From assembly GCF_027580225.2 (NCBI RefSeq), contig NC_073342.2, forward strand, positions 17,911,501 to 17,975,500: a DNA stretch of 64,000 nucleotides, given 5' to 3'. The notes beneath the pieces are model-generated. The model saw only the letters and a list, made by a program, of their open reading frames with translations. It did not search any database and was not told the origin of the DNA. Below are positions 23,265-37,200 of the stretch, piece after piece; within the stretch, counting starts at the first letter, position 1; each line of letters opens with the position of its first letter. A program made the position numbers and the translations under genes. This DNA is from Misgurnus anguillicaudatus (lineage: Eukaryota > Chordata > Actinopteri > Cypriniformes > Cobitidae).

Positions 23265-24780
23265 GTGAGCTCTGGCGGTTTAAGAGTTTTGTTGCCTCGT
23301 CGTTTTTCTGTCGCGCGAAATTTAATTTTATACGGGTTTTTAATTGTGAATGCTAGCTGTTAGCACACTCTCGCGTGTGGGTTTTTTTTCAGCGCCGCCG
23401 GTGTGTGCGCACAACAGGGAAAGTGACGCTTATCAGCCTTTTAGTCAAATTGTACTGTTTCACTCAAATTACGTTTTGTTTATATTGCTGATTATGTAGA
23501 CTTCATTTCGGTTGCTTACAAACAGCTCATGTATGGTGAAAAAAATGGTCACGTTCACTGTAAACTTATCAGACTTGAATTGTTTTTTGTCTCTAACGGT
23601 AATTATGAAATAATCATATGGCGGCCTTTTATTGCATGTTAATAATTCTGTGCAAGTGCTATATTGTTCATAATTGGGCAAATGTTTGCTCATATTTTTG
23701 TCCATATGCGTTTAGACATACGGAAATAGCACGCACTTTACGTCAAAAATTGTGTAAGGTTAACTGTAAAATGTCAAGTTACATTTTTTGGTAATAAAGC
23801 AAAGCGCGTGACATTTATAAAATGTGAGGCATGTGTCAGTTTGGCTCGCGCTCAACGGTCATTCATCCTCAACGCGATTCATTCAAGCTGACTGGAATTC
23901 TCTGTTTTCCTGCTTTCCTCTTTCATAATGAACGTATGATAACTATTTTCAATTTTATTGTGTATTATTTTAGGTTAGTTTTTAACTATTTATTCTATAA
24001 GGATTTGAAGATTTTTTAATATTGTTAAATAACTGTCGAAAATGTCAAGAAACGTTCAAATGTCAAGTTGTTTGCAGGGCTTAAATGGGATACATTTCAT
24101 GTGTATCCCTTTATACTGTATGCTTTGGAAATTGTGCATGTCCTCGAGTTTGTTTTGGTAAAAATTATTTATGCTGTCTTTGAGGCTTACAAGACTGTGG
24201 ACTTCTGACAAGACTAGTTAGTTACTCTCATGGGGGGTTTCTCAAACTCGGATCACTCTCATTTTATGTAAATTAACTAGAAAAGTTTTTGTCAACCAAC
24301 ATTTTTAAATGGAACAACACCAACATGAATACTAGATTCAATACTTTTTTGTATTTGGTTATGATTATCACAGATAGGGCCTATAGCTTTCTAATTATGC
24401 CAAGCTTAATAGCCTCTTTCACACAGTAATTTCGGTAAATTACCATGAATTTACCAGAATGAATTTACCAGTAAATACAAAATTAGCTGTTCACACACAC
24501 AGATGTTCCGTATTTTTACCAGTAAGACATCATTCACACATCAGTATCAAAATACCGGTGAACTCGCAGAGGAAGTGGAAGTACCTGTGGCGCGTGGCGA
24601 GCTCAGTGTTGTATTTGTAAACAGTAGCGGGTTATGACTTCATATTAGCCAGGTCAGTCAGGGCTCTACGCAAATAATTTCCGGCCAGTATAAAAAATCA
24701 TTCAGGTTTTCACTTGCCCTGCCAAAATTTTCACTAGCCCCAATTAAAAATGTCAGTGTCACATATTTAAAAATAATATT

Positions 24781-25070
24781 TCAAAAATCAAATATAATTG
24801 TATACATATACAACAGACATGTTCCAACGTAAAAAGGCTCCCAACTTTTTTGCTTTACCTCTAAACTATCAGCAAACTGTGCAAAATATTGCAGTGTTTC
24901 TTTTGTCGTGTTTTACACAAGTAAATGTCTGCTTCCAAGATGTTAAATAATATACATTGATGAAAATATATTTTAGTGACTGAGGGTGAAGCACCGGCCT
25001 GATCGGGCAAGTGACAATACTTTTTACTTGCCTGAACGTCTCTCACGCTTGCCCGCCCTGTCGGTATTTT
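24781..25070. repeat. Dispersed repeat, copy also at 59815-60060
   Basis: Shares long stretches with 59815-60060, for example caaatataattgtatacata, aaaaaggctcccaactttt and aagtaaatgtctgcttc. It is probably a fragment of a larger transposon. Confidence 0.75.
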
Positions 25071-25165
25071 GTTGTTTTCACATCTGTGCAAACGCTGACG
25101 GTCGCGAAGTTGCTCGTGACCAAACAACATTGTGTTAGGTAACGTCAAACGGAACCTGCGTCTTA

Positions 25166-25881
25166 GAGGCTGTTTACACTTGGCATTAACATGCGTTTTC
25201 GTCGATCGGATCACAAGTGGACAATGTTAATACCAGGTGTAAACGGTGTTCAAAACTTTTGAGCTCGTCCATTTTCGACCACTTTCAACCACATTCAGAG
25301 GTGGTCGACAACCCTTTCGATCGGATTGCTTTTGTACTGTAAACGCACATGTGGTTGAATGTGTTCAAAAAGCCACACGCGACCGTCTTCTCTGCCCATT
25401 TATCTAATCTGAGGTATTGAACACAGTGTTTTACGTCTTTTCTGACTTCCTGTACGAACACACAGTGAACAGTGCTATTTTTGGCCTTTCATTGATAAAA
25501 CTAAAGCGGCTGATCTCTGCGTAGTTTCATTTTGCAAGCGTGTGAAAGTTGCGCAATCTTATTTCATCAATTGTGCAATAATATCAGAGAAAGCTTTAAC
25601 ATATACATGTACAAAACACTGTGCAGCATGTTTACTTACAACAAAACCAGTGGATTCTGACATAATATTAGTTCGCGTCCATATAAACTCATCATTACTC
25701 CCGTTCGCGTTTAAATGACAGGAGAGGGACTCACCCACATTTTCACAGACCACCCCCTCACAGTATTCAGGAAAAGGAGACGGATTTAAATACCAGGTGT
25801 AAACGTGATGTGTCTCTCTCGTCCACTTGTGATCTGATCGACGAAAACACATCTTAATATCAAGTGTAAACAGCCCCTTAA
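25166..25881. repeat. TIR element, gaggctgtttacacttgg ends
   Basis: Left end gaggctgtttacacttggca then cgttttcgtcgatcggatca; right end tgatctgatcgacgaaaac then aagtgtaaacagcccctta. These are inverted. It contains a poly-G run (about 26048 lies just outside). Nested in the 24414-26312 element. Confidence 0.75.
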
Positions 25882-28254
25882 ACAACAGTACTGTTTGCAC
25901 ATTAGGCTTCACAGGGGGTGTGCTAATAGGATGTCGGCAATTCGTCAAATAGATGGTAAGCTGTTTTAAACAACTTTGGTGAAGAAATGTTAACTTCAGT
26001 TGTGCTTGACTTTTAAGCACCGTGTGTGTGGAAACATCAAGAAACAGTGGGGGGGGGGGGGGGTAACGTGTCATCTGTATCAAAACGTTATGATTGGCCT
26101 GAAGCTGTCAGCGCGGCCTGACGGCGACCGTTCTAAATGCCGGTAATCTATATTTTTTGTTTACACATGGTGCTTACCGGTAAATTACTGGTAATCTTAC
26201 AATTTCTCTTACTGGGAAATTGGCAGCACTGATTTACCAGAAAGGTTCTGTTCACACATGACCTGTTAACTGCAATTTACCAGTAAATTACCAGGAAAGA
26301 TTGTATGTGTGAAAGGGACACATAAGTATAGTACATTAAAAAACTTTATTATTTTACGTTTTACTATATGTATGTGTATATGTCCCACAGCATTAAACAC
26401 AGTAGCTTTTTTGCTTTAAATGTAAATGCATGACTTCTGATGGCATTACCCAAAACCCTCTTATTGTTTAGGCTTTTGTATTTGTTTACATTCACCTTAC
26501 TTGTTACAGCAGTACAGTTCCTCAGGTGCCGGTGTGCATGGCAGATATCCATGTGATACATTAATTATTCAAAGTGAGGATGTGGGTTGTGGGATCAATT
26601 TGCATTTGGTGTACATGAAAGGGACTTAATCATGTCAGATGGCCCCGTATAAAATACTATAGATGTCCATTCTTTTGGTGCCTTTCCTCCGAGAGCAGTT
26701 GGCTTTCAGGGTTAGAAAATGCCAGCTTCTCTGCAGGGACTGCAGAGGGTTTATTTATACATTTCCAGAGTCCCAGAATTCCTAGCTCTTCTCCACGAAC
26801 TTGTGATCTGATTAATGCTGATGTAACTGCAGTTTTCTGTCTCAAAAGTGCTGAGTGGCACTTGGAAAGATATCATGCTGCACAACGTCTTGTCTTGCCT
26901 TTAAAAATAATTTGTCTGACCCCCACAACTGAAATGGCATTCATTAGCCCCTGTGGACCAAGATTGCCTATTTGTACTTCATGCAACAATTTATTTAAAA
27001 ATGCTTTTAAAGGGCACCTGTTATGGCATTTTTATGGTAAAATAGATCTGATTAATATACAGTTTGAGACAATAGTATCTAGTGGACAGAGTACAACTCG
27101 CTGAGGGTGAAAACGATGGTAATGCAAGTAAGTGGGCGTGGCTTTATTAATGTGACCTCACATGGATTCTTTTGTAGGGTGGTTGTATTCACACACTGCC
27201 AACACACAATATGTCCAAACATAAATTTTGCATAATATGTGCCTTTTAAAAAACTTGATTTATGATACAGGTGACACCTATTTTGCCATTAAAGGTGCAA
27301 GTCCTAAAACAAACCATCATTTGTCATTGTGCACCTGTATTCTTTGCTGAGGTTTGGACTGTGTGCAGCTGTAGTACTTTGCACAGGTGTTATGCAGTAA
27401 ACAATGCAAAGCTCAATTCGTAGACCATTCTGTTAGCAATGCAAAGGTTGTGGGTTTATACCCCAGGGAACACACATACTGATAAAATAATGTATAGCTT
27501 AAATGCACTTTTGATAGCATCTGTCAGATGCATACATTTAAAATGGCTGCACTAAACAGAAAGATGGTTTTCAGGCAATGTGTTAAATGCATTAAAACAA
27601 GTTTTGTGAGATTCAAATTCATTGGAAACATTAGCAAAAAACGTACTCACTGTGATTGAAACATCTGGAATAACGGAGCTGTCTGCACCACATTATAGAC
27701 TTTTCTTATCTAACACTAAGATTACAGTATCTTATATTAACCCAATGACTAACTAAAGTACTTTCTGTATGAGCTTTATCAGTTTACTGTCAGCAGACAT
27801 GAGATAAGAGCAATAAGCTAGTGAAGTGCGCTATGATTTTTAGTATGCTATTATTTGTCCAATCAATTAGTGAAATGTAAAAGTTTATTGCAATCGATAT
27901 ACCTGAAGGCTGTTGGCATTAGAGGCACTTTTATTAACCGGCGCTGCAAAACGAAATCTTGTTGCGGTCCAGAATTGTAATACAACACTACCACTTAAAG
28001 ATGCATTACATTTTTTTAACTTACAAGCTGCTAAGATTTGAGTGGCACAGAGTAATGCGCCTTAGAAGATCTTGGCTGGGAGGAAGTGATGAAATTATGA
28101 AATATTTACCACAGAATGATAAATGACATTAGAGGAACGGTTTCTGAAGCAACAGCTCTCGGTTTTGCTAAGATTACTTGTGTGAAATGTCGTTGAAGGT
28201 GTGATTTGTGTTGGTGTTTCAGGGGTCTGACCGAGGAGGGAAGACGCACTCAGG

Positions 28255-31200
28255 ATGGTCACCATTCCGGAGTACTACGAAGGAAAAAATGTTCTTATCA
28301 CAGGGGCCACGGGATTTATGGGAAAGGTTCTTCTGGAGAAGCTGCTACGCTCTTGTCCCGGTGTCAAAGCTGCCTATGTGCTTGTCCGACCCAAAGCAGG
28401 ACAGGCTCCAGACGTCCGTATCACCGAAATGATAAACTGCAAGGTGAGTAGGTGCAGACCAGAAGGTTGTTTTAGATTTTGTCAATTTCGACTCAATGAC
28501 ACAGTCACTTGAGTTATTTTTGTGCAGACCCCTGTGTGTGTTGGAAGCAACAGGATATGATAAAAAAAAAGTGTTGCTCAAGTTTTTTTTGTTCACACAC
28601 CATGGATTCTGAAGTGCCATTATTGTTGCATTTGTTATTATTATTGTCAAAATAATAGGGCTGTAACGATTAATCGTGTGTCCCATTAAAAATGCCTGTC
28701 TGAAATTTATTCTGAATCGCAAGGTTTCATGCACAGCTTGTGCGTGTACTACAGCATTTGGTCAGTAGGAAGTCCTTAGCAATCTAAAATCATTACAAGT
28801 CTGAGTCGTTTATAACGTGCATTTAAAAAAGCAACACTCGTAAAACAAAATCATTCAAAATATTCTTTATTATCATGAAAATACCTGAAAAAATTTGAAG
28901 AACAGTGATATAAATATTCCTGTAGACATTTCCTGGAATAGCGTTTGTAATGCCACTTCTTCTGTGGCACAAAGGGAGTTTCTGCACGAGAGCGCCCCCT
29001 GGCTTTAGGATGTGCCAGGATTTCACCATAATTCATTAAAATTCATTCATTGAGAAAACGTGCATTTGCACGATTATTTGTTACAGCCCTAAAAAATAAG
29101 ATACTGATACTGATTTCCATCTGAAAGGGTCATGCTGTGACGTTTTATGTGTATGTAAATAAACATTTTTTTAGTTGTATTTGCGGATCTGTGTGCACAG
29201 GGATTGTTTTGATAATGTTGCCATCCATCTGTACACAAACTTTTTAAAACAAAAAGTAAAATCTTTTTTTAAATCACTGTCGCGTAGACATATCCTTAAA
29301 GGGGTGGTTCAATGGTATTTCATGTATTCTGACTTATTAACATAGTTATCGAGTTGTTCCTCGTGCTAAACGTAGGCAAAGTAGCAGTTGGGCATGTTAC
29401 AGAGTATTTCTGTGCCGAATGCACTTCGCCAGGGTATGTACAAGTTTCTAAAGTTTTTCGATTATGGGTCCAGCTGACGTTTCAGGGGTAAGCTATACAT
29501 ATTAATTATTTTTATGGGCACTTCCCCCGGAAAACCATGCCCACGCGTCAATCAGCGGGAGACGCTAGAACTTCCAAACATCATATCACGCGACAGCTTT
29601 GTTTAATTTCAAAACTCAACAATGGCATGAAAGAAGAAGTGTGTTTTTGGATGTAAGGAGAATAAAGCCAGCCTTATGAAAACAATGGATATAGTTTATT
29701 ATCCGGGGATGCAGCGGAGTTTTGCGTGTGTGTTTGTTTAACGCTGGATTTCATTGAAAAGTCCCAACTGAGTAATGAGTTGCATGCGGTAAGTAAGACT
29801 TCTGTCTTATGATTCACTACATGTTTGTGTCATTTATATAACATGCACGCACCTTATTCCAACATAAGTTAAACAGTGTTGTATAGTGTTGCATGACTCA
29901 TACTCGCTCCTCCCGCGGTAGTAACTCCTCCTTCTTCATTTTTCGTACGTTATCAGAAAGAATCGTTAAAGCTAATCTTTCTTTTGTAAATCTGATTAAA
30001 CTAAAGACTCTTTGGAGATATAAAGGATGTAATACTACTCTATATGTTCTCCAGATTAACATCAGAAATGCAGAAGCAGCGTAGAGCTGGCCAATGTTTC
30101 AAGAGGTTTTGTAAACCTAGAGCGCCATTGCAAATACTTTTTAGACTTGAAAGTTATTTTAAAGTTGGATGCTCTAAATGGCTTCTTTTGGGAAATTAAA
30201 CTATTTTACTCTGTTATGGAAAAAGTTTAGGGTGTCTGGCACTGTGCAGAGCAATGTTCTCCCTCAGCGGTCTGATTAGGACCTACTTCAGCAACATTAA
30301 GTCCCTGAAGAGTTGATTAAAATAATTTTAGCTTCACTCAGTGAAACTACAATGAGTGTGCTAAAGCATGTGTTTTAGTTTTCTGTACTTTTTTTAAGGG
30401 AGTCTATCCCTTTGCTTCTTAATGTTAGTTTAAACGAAGCTCCCACTAGATGATTGGCCGATGACAGATTCTACACTAATCACATCTACTGTATGTAATA
30501 ACAGATCACATGAAACCAGATTTAAAGTGATGATTATCTTGATACTTTTGGGATCTCTAGATAGCACTAGATTTATTTCTCTATTTACACTTTACACAGT
30601 GTACAATTAAACATCCGGCTCTAGGTAATACTGATAGCATTGTTTTCGCAAACTATGCATGGCGGTAATTCATATCTGTGTCACGGAACTGAAATGCAGC
30701 CTCAGCTGTAATGCTGTGCCAGACTGTGATATTTGATTATAGTGAAAGCAGATCAGTGATGATGTCGTTGTTGATGTCTGTCTCAGCTTTTCGACAAGCT
30801 GCGAGAGGAGCAGCCTGACTTTGCGGAGAAGATTGTGGCGATAAACAGCGACCTGACCCTGCCGGATCTGGATTTGAGTGCAGAAGACGAAGAGACCCTC
30901 AAAGGCTGCATTAACATTGTCTTTCACTGTGCTGCTACCATCCGCTTCAATGAGCCTTTGAAGTAAGCCATGATTAGTTCACACAATAATGTAAAGCTAA
31001 TGTGCATCTAATGTCTTTCATTTATAGAATCCGACAGATGGATAGATCCACATATGCTTTTCCAAAGTCTCAGCCATTCAGTATTTCCTTTGAAAGATGC
31101 CATGCAGTTAAACGTGTTGGCCACACAGAAGATGGTGAACCTGGCCCATAAAATGAAGCATTTGGAGGTATTTATTCACGTGTCCACAGCCTACGCCAAC

Positions 31201-34200
31201 TGTGACAGAGAGCTCATCGAAGAGGTGGTATATCCACCACCTGTCGACTACAGAAAGCTCATAGACACACTTGAGTAAGTCTACAACTTAAAGCTTACAT
31301 TTCATTGTTTTCATTGTTTCAGTACTGTGCAAAGGGTCACTACCAGCAGCTTTATTGTTTTAGCAAAGTTTTAATGTCCATTCATATTTATTTTATGTAC
31401 AAAGAGAAAATACATGAAATATGTACACAAAATTAAAACAAAACAATTTTCAGAACTAAATGTTTTCTTTAGCCATCAGTCAGTATTTAGTGTGACCTCT
31501 CTTGGCACGAAACACATCTTGAGTGTTTTGGAGAAGACTGAAGTCATGAAGTCATTTGATTAGAATTGGAAATTAGGATTTAATTTAATTTAGGTTTAAG
31601 AGCTCCTGCAGTTATTGCTAAAGTGGAGTTTACCCTAAATACTTGACACAAATTTTCTGGTTGTATTCTAATAAAGAGATTACTATATGATTGCAAAAAC
31701 AGCAAATCTAATGGTGGCATGGTGGCCTAAGACTTTTGACCAGTACTGTATATTGCAGCCACATTGGTCTCATTGGAACAAAAGGTGCTTAAGCACATAA
31801 AGCCTTCGCCATAAATTTAACAGTGTTTTTCCATTTAGCGTTCATGTCTAAATAGGACCCATTGTTGAAGAGTTGGAAAATCAGTCTTGGCATTCATACT
31901 GAATGTTTTCCCTTAAGTCCACATGTAATGGGTTTTTTTTGTGCCAAGTCAGTTTTTCCACCTTAGAATTAGGGGGTCTTCTTCAGCAAAACCGTCGCCG
32001 TTTTGTTGAAAGCCTCTTTAGATGTGAAATAAGTAACAGCACTTTTGACTTCATTGCTGTGGATGCGACTTGACTGCTTTCTGAACAACAAACAGATTTG
32101 TTGATGTGTAACTAACGGTGGTCACATGAACCGGTTTTTCAGCTTAAGTAAAGTAGATGGTGTTTTCTATACATTTGTTTTTATATGTATGTGTAAATGG
32201 CACACCAAACTCGTATTTTAACAATTCAGGAATTTTTTTATTTATCATCATTTGACCTCTTTGAAGACTTTGCCTGAAAGCTTTTATATATTAAAGGGAC
32301 ACTCCACTTTTTTTGAAAATATGCTCATTTTCAGCTCCCCTAGAGTTCAACATTAGATTTTTACCATTTTGGAATCCATTCAGCTGATCTCATTCAGCTT
32401 GCTGTAGTAGTGACGTGATTACAGGAAGCGAGCGGAGTCGCAGAAGCCTCTCCCATGAGGCAAATTTCCACGTGAATGTCTCGATGACTAGAATTTCCTG
32501 CGCGGCTTTCACGCGCGAATGAAACGAGTAAACTCAAAATGTTCAAGCGGCAAACTAGACGCGGTTGGCACGAATTTGACGCCTCAAACACGGCTGGTGT
32601 GAACCCACGGTTAGACTCTCAGAAAATTAAAAGTTGCGCTTTTCGAGCCCGATATGACTTGGAACTATACTCTCATTCTGGTGTAATAATCAAGGACTTT
32701 GCTGCCGTAACATGGCTGCAGCAGGCTCAATGAAATTACGCAGCACCTGAAAGTAGTCCCCTTGGTAACTTTCAATAGCAGGGAACTTTTTTTCTGGCAC
32801 TGCGTAATATCATTGCGCCTCCTGCAGCCATGGTACTATAAGACTGTAGTTCCTAGCCATGTCGGCCTAGGCAACACTTTTTGGTTGCTTTTGAGCGCGA
32901 TGCTAATGGTCTAATCAGATTCAATATTATGCTAAGCTATACATCGCCAGACACTGAGATCAACTGAATGGATTCCAAAATGCTACAAATCAAATGTTTA
33001 ACTTTATGGGAGCTAGAAAATTAGCATATTTTCAAAAAAAGTGGAGAGTGTCCCTTTTAAAGGAATAGTTAATCGGAAAATGAAGATTCTGTCATTTCCT
33101 CAAGTTGTTCCAAACCTGTAACTTGGTTCTGCTGACTACAAATGAAGATATTTTGAAAATTCTTTGTAACTATCTGGGGCACCGTTGACTCATAGTAGAA
33201 ATAAATAATACTATGGGAGTCAATGATGTCGCAGATCTGTTTGGTTATTAACAATTTTTAAAATATCTTCATTTGTGTAGAAAATTCATACAGGTTTGGA
33301 ACAACTTAAATTTTTATTTTTCGGTGAACTGTCTCTTTTTAGTTTTGTCTGTAAACAGAGCCGCTATAAAGCAAGTCAAAAAGTTTGAGTCTAAAGTAAA
33401 TGGTGTTGCTCTTCCTCAACTTCCCAAAATTGTGTGACACTGGCAGGTGGATGGATGACAAACTTGTCTCTTTAATGACACCGAAACTGTTGGGTGAGCG
33501 GCCCAACACGTACACGTACACGAAAGCCTTGGCTGAATACCTTGTCCAGCAGGAGTGTGGAAACCTCAACGTTGTCATCATCAGGCCTTCAATAGTAGGA
33601 GCCAGCTGGAAAGAACCATTCCCTGTAAGCATTTTCCCATTTCTCTTTTCCCACCTAATTAAAAGATACTGCCTGGGTTTTCACCACCTGTTCATTTTAT
33701 CCTTTATTCATTCTCTAAAAGGGTTGGATTGATAATTTCAACGGGCCCAGTGGTATATTCATAGCTGTGAGTACACGCTCTCTGATTTTAATACTTAAAC
33801 TTGTTTCGATTTGCACGATTGCTTGTAAGTACTTGACTGAGAATAATGTGCAGTGTTTTTTTTTGTGCAGGCGGGTAAAGGAATTCTACGGACAATGAGG
33901 GCTTCGAATAACGCCGTTGCTGACCTCGTGCCAGTGGATGTAGTCATCAACACCACTTTGGCTGCCGCATGGTATTCCGGATCCCAGAGGCATTCCAGGT
34001 CAGGCAACTGCACAAACGCAGGCGGGCACAATAAATCCCTCACACACACGGATGACTGGAAAATAAATCACGCTGCTTTTCCATTAGTGTCCACTTTCTG
34101 TTTGCAGGCCGAGAAGCATGTTGGTGTACAACTGCACAACAGGCGGGATCAACCCATTCCACTGGGGTGAAGTCGGTATGAGTCACCTTTGCAATCATAA

Positions 34201-37200
34201 TGATTTAGATTTCCAGAGTGGCCTTCAATGCTTCATTTTCCCTTGACTGAAAATGTAAAATGTAAAATGCTGGAGCGGAAAGATTCCCACACTTATTTGT
34301 GTGGCGTGTTTGAACAGGCTCACAATACCACATCCCCACCTTACCTGGAATGCACAGTATGGGCGTTAACTGGCTCATTGTTCTCCGACTTGTGATGTGG
34401 AAATTGCTGTTTGGATTTGAGTATTAAGGCTGTTAGACAGGCTTGTCAAAGAGGGGTGTCTGTAGAAGTGTGAGGCTTCACATTCAGCTAAAATGAAGAA
34501 TTGATTTATGGTTATAATCAGCTAAGATATGTTTACTGACCGAGTATTTAATTGAACCGCGTCCCATGTAGGATGTTCCTTTTTAAACAATAACTAAGTC
34601 GTGTACAGCTCTGCGGTTTACTCTGTTGAACCCTTTTTGTCTCATAGAGTACCATGTTATATCTACTTTCAAGAGGAACCCCCTTGAACAGGCTTTCAGG
34701 CGACCCAATGTAAATCTCACAACCAATCACCTTATCAATCAATACTGGATTGCTGTAAGCCACAAGGCACCAGCTTTCCTATACGATCTCTTCCTCAGGA
34801 TATCAGGAAGGGAACCCAGGTAAATCTTAGCGCTTTGCCCCGCCCCTTGCTCCTTCCCCCCTTCTTACACCACGCTAAGTCCAGCCCCTCACGCCGTTAC
34901 GTGTCGCACAGTGTCTCGGGTAAGGATGCACAACCCACTCAGCGACTGGGTTCTGCACGCTTCCTGTCCGTGTGTCTGCTTAGCCCTGTGTGTGTTTTGT
35001 TGCTGTGTGTTAAAATGCTCTCGTATGTTGTATACCTGTATTCCTCTCCGCAGGGTACCACATAAACACCATCTTCAAGACCAACCCCTTAGAACAAGCT
35101 TTCAGACGCCCTAATGTTAACCTGCGATCCAACCATTTTACCAATCAGTATTGGACAACAGTGAGTCATACCATACCTGCCCTGCTGTATGACGGGTTTC
35201 TCATGTTGGCGGGTCATAAGCCCCGGTAAGGCCTTTAGTACCCCAAACACCCCCCCTCCCCATTCCTCATCCCTCACCTCCACCTCTGGGTGTCGGGTGC
35301 GTGTTGTGTCTCGAATGGCCAGCTGGTAAAGAAACACCCAGCGTGGCTGTCTGCTCGACTTTATGGCATCGGACAAACTCTGCTGGCAGGCTACCATGTC
35401 AGGAGGGGCATGGAGTTTTGCGCAAGCATGCTTTTTCTTTCCCGTTTTGGTTAATACTTGCATAGGTGCTCAATCCGGCCTCTGTGATGAATTTGAACTT
35501 TTTCAAGCCGTGCCATTAAGTCAGAAAGGTCTCTCGGTCTGCTCTTGCAGCACGTGACAACATAATGGGAATGATCACCACGACGAGCTGTTATCACAAG
35601 AGTGCTAAGCTCAGATCAGATTGTTTACACTAAACTTTTCTGCTTAAGTACCAGAAAACGGCAGGCTGATCAGAGAAAAGCACTCATGCTCTTATAAGCT
35701 AAGCTACCAAACCGTCTGCCTTGTAAATATATATTACGACTAAATATATTTACAAGGTTTCTGCATTCTAATTTTACTTAAAAATTATTATTCACAAATA
35801 TACATTAGTGCACAAAATGTGGATGTGTTTGGTATCTTGAAATAAGAGTATTAAATGGTATGCAGTGCACCTTAAATTAGATCCATTTGCTGACATATTG
35901 CTGACATGTATCTGGTTTAGGGTGCAAGTGTATTTACAGAAGGTGCTGTCATGGGCTTTTTAACACCATGAGAATGTTTTAATGTGCAATGCCATGCATG
36001 TATTTGTCGTCTTTTATCCAATCATTCAAAAAGTCTTGGTGGGAAACTGGGTATTTCTAGACAATTTAATTATATGGCAACAGTGAGTTTTAGTTTTCAA
36101 GCAAAGCCTGAAATTTGGCATGTGAATTACAATTAATAGATGCAGGCAATTGGTATATTTCATACAGTCACTTGTACCCAGGTGCCCTCCAAGATATTCA
36201 TCTGTTCTGTGTGATCATTGGTGAACCAGATTGGTCAACGATAAGTGGTTGGGTGAGGTCAGTGAAAAAAAACCTGAATCGGATAAACTAACCTAGAATT
36301 AAAAAGCAGGGTAATTTTTGTTGTGGTTTACTAATAAGGGGCCAAATGATTTTGTTTTATATTTTTCTTTAGCAATGAACATCTAACACATTACACTGTT
36401 ATGTTAGATGTTCATTCATTTAATGTACACTGGGGTCCGAAGTAAATTTTTAAATTTTGACTTAAAGGAGACATGCCATGAAAATGACTTTTTCCATGTT
36501 TAAGTGCTATAATTGTGTCCCAAGTGCTTTGATCACCTTAGAAAATGTGATAAAAATCAACCCAGTAACTTAGTTTTGGTAAACCATTTTCTGCAAGCAT
36601 GTAAAAAAATAGGTCATTGAGAATTGGCTCCCTTGTGATGTCAGAAGGGGATAATTCCGCCCCTTAATCTGCACTATTCAACCATGCACTGTCATTTAGT
36701 GCAGAGATTAGCTCATTTGCATTTAAAGACACACCCAAAAATGGCCCATTTTTTGCTCACACCTACAAAGTGGCAATTTTAACATGTTATAATAAATTAT
36801 CTATATTATATTTTTTTTATCTAGAACTTCACATACCTACTCTGGGGACACCAAAGATTTAATTCACATTTTAAAAAGTCTTGCGAAATGTCCCCTTTAA
36901 ATTGCTTAGCTGATCATGTTGTGGTTTTTTATTTAAAACTATATTAAATTCAATATTATTTGAAATCGAAGCTTTACGCTGGTTTTCAGATCTTTGGACC
37001 CCATAGTGTACATTATAAAAACATTTAGTAACATCAGCTAAACATTTCAGTACTTCATAATCTACGCTTTTCTTCAAAAATGCTTTATGGTCATCGATGT
37101 CACAGCGGTAGTTTCAGTGACCATCTGCTATTAAGCCAAATGCCCTTTCAGGGATTAAAAAAAAAAAAATCAACAGCACAAGCTGCACATCCATCCCCCG

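Larger units (their letters stand above)
24414..26312. repeat. About 1.9 kb TIR element with nested insertions, far1 intron 1
   Basis: The left end (ctttcacacagtaatttcgg then taaattacca) is inverted at the right end (taaattaccagg then tgtatgtgtgaaag). Inside are a dispersed repeat (24781-25070, also at 59815) and a second TIR element (25166-25881). Confidence 0.65.

Noticed and set aside
25559..26083. 174-aa - strand open frame, the longest unspliced one after rep15
   Set aside because: It spans the boundary of a TIR element and a poly-G run, and no protein family features were seen.
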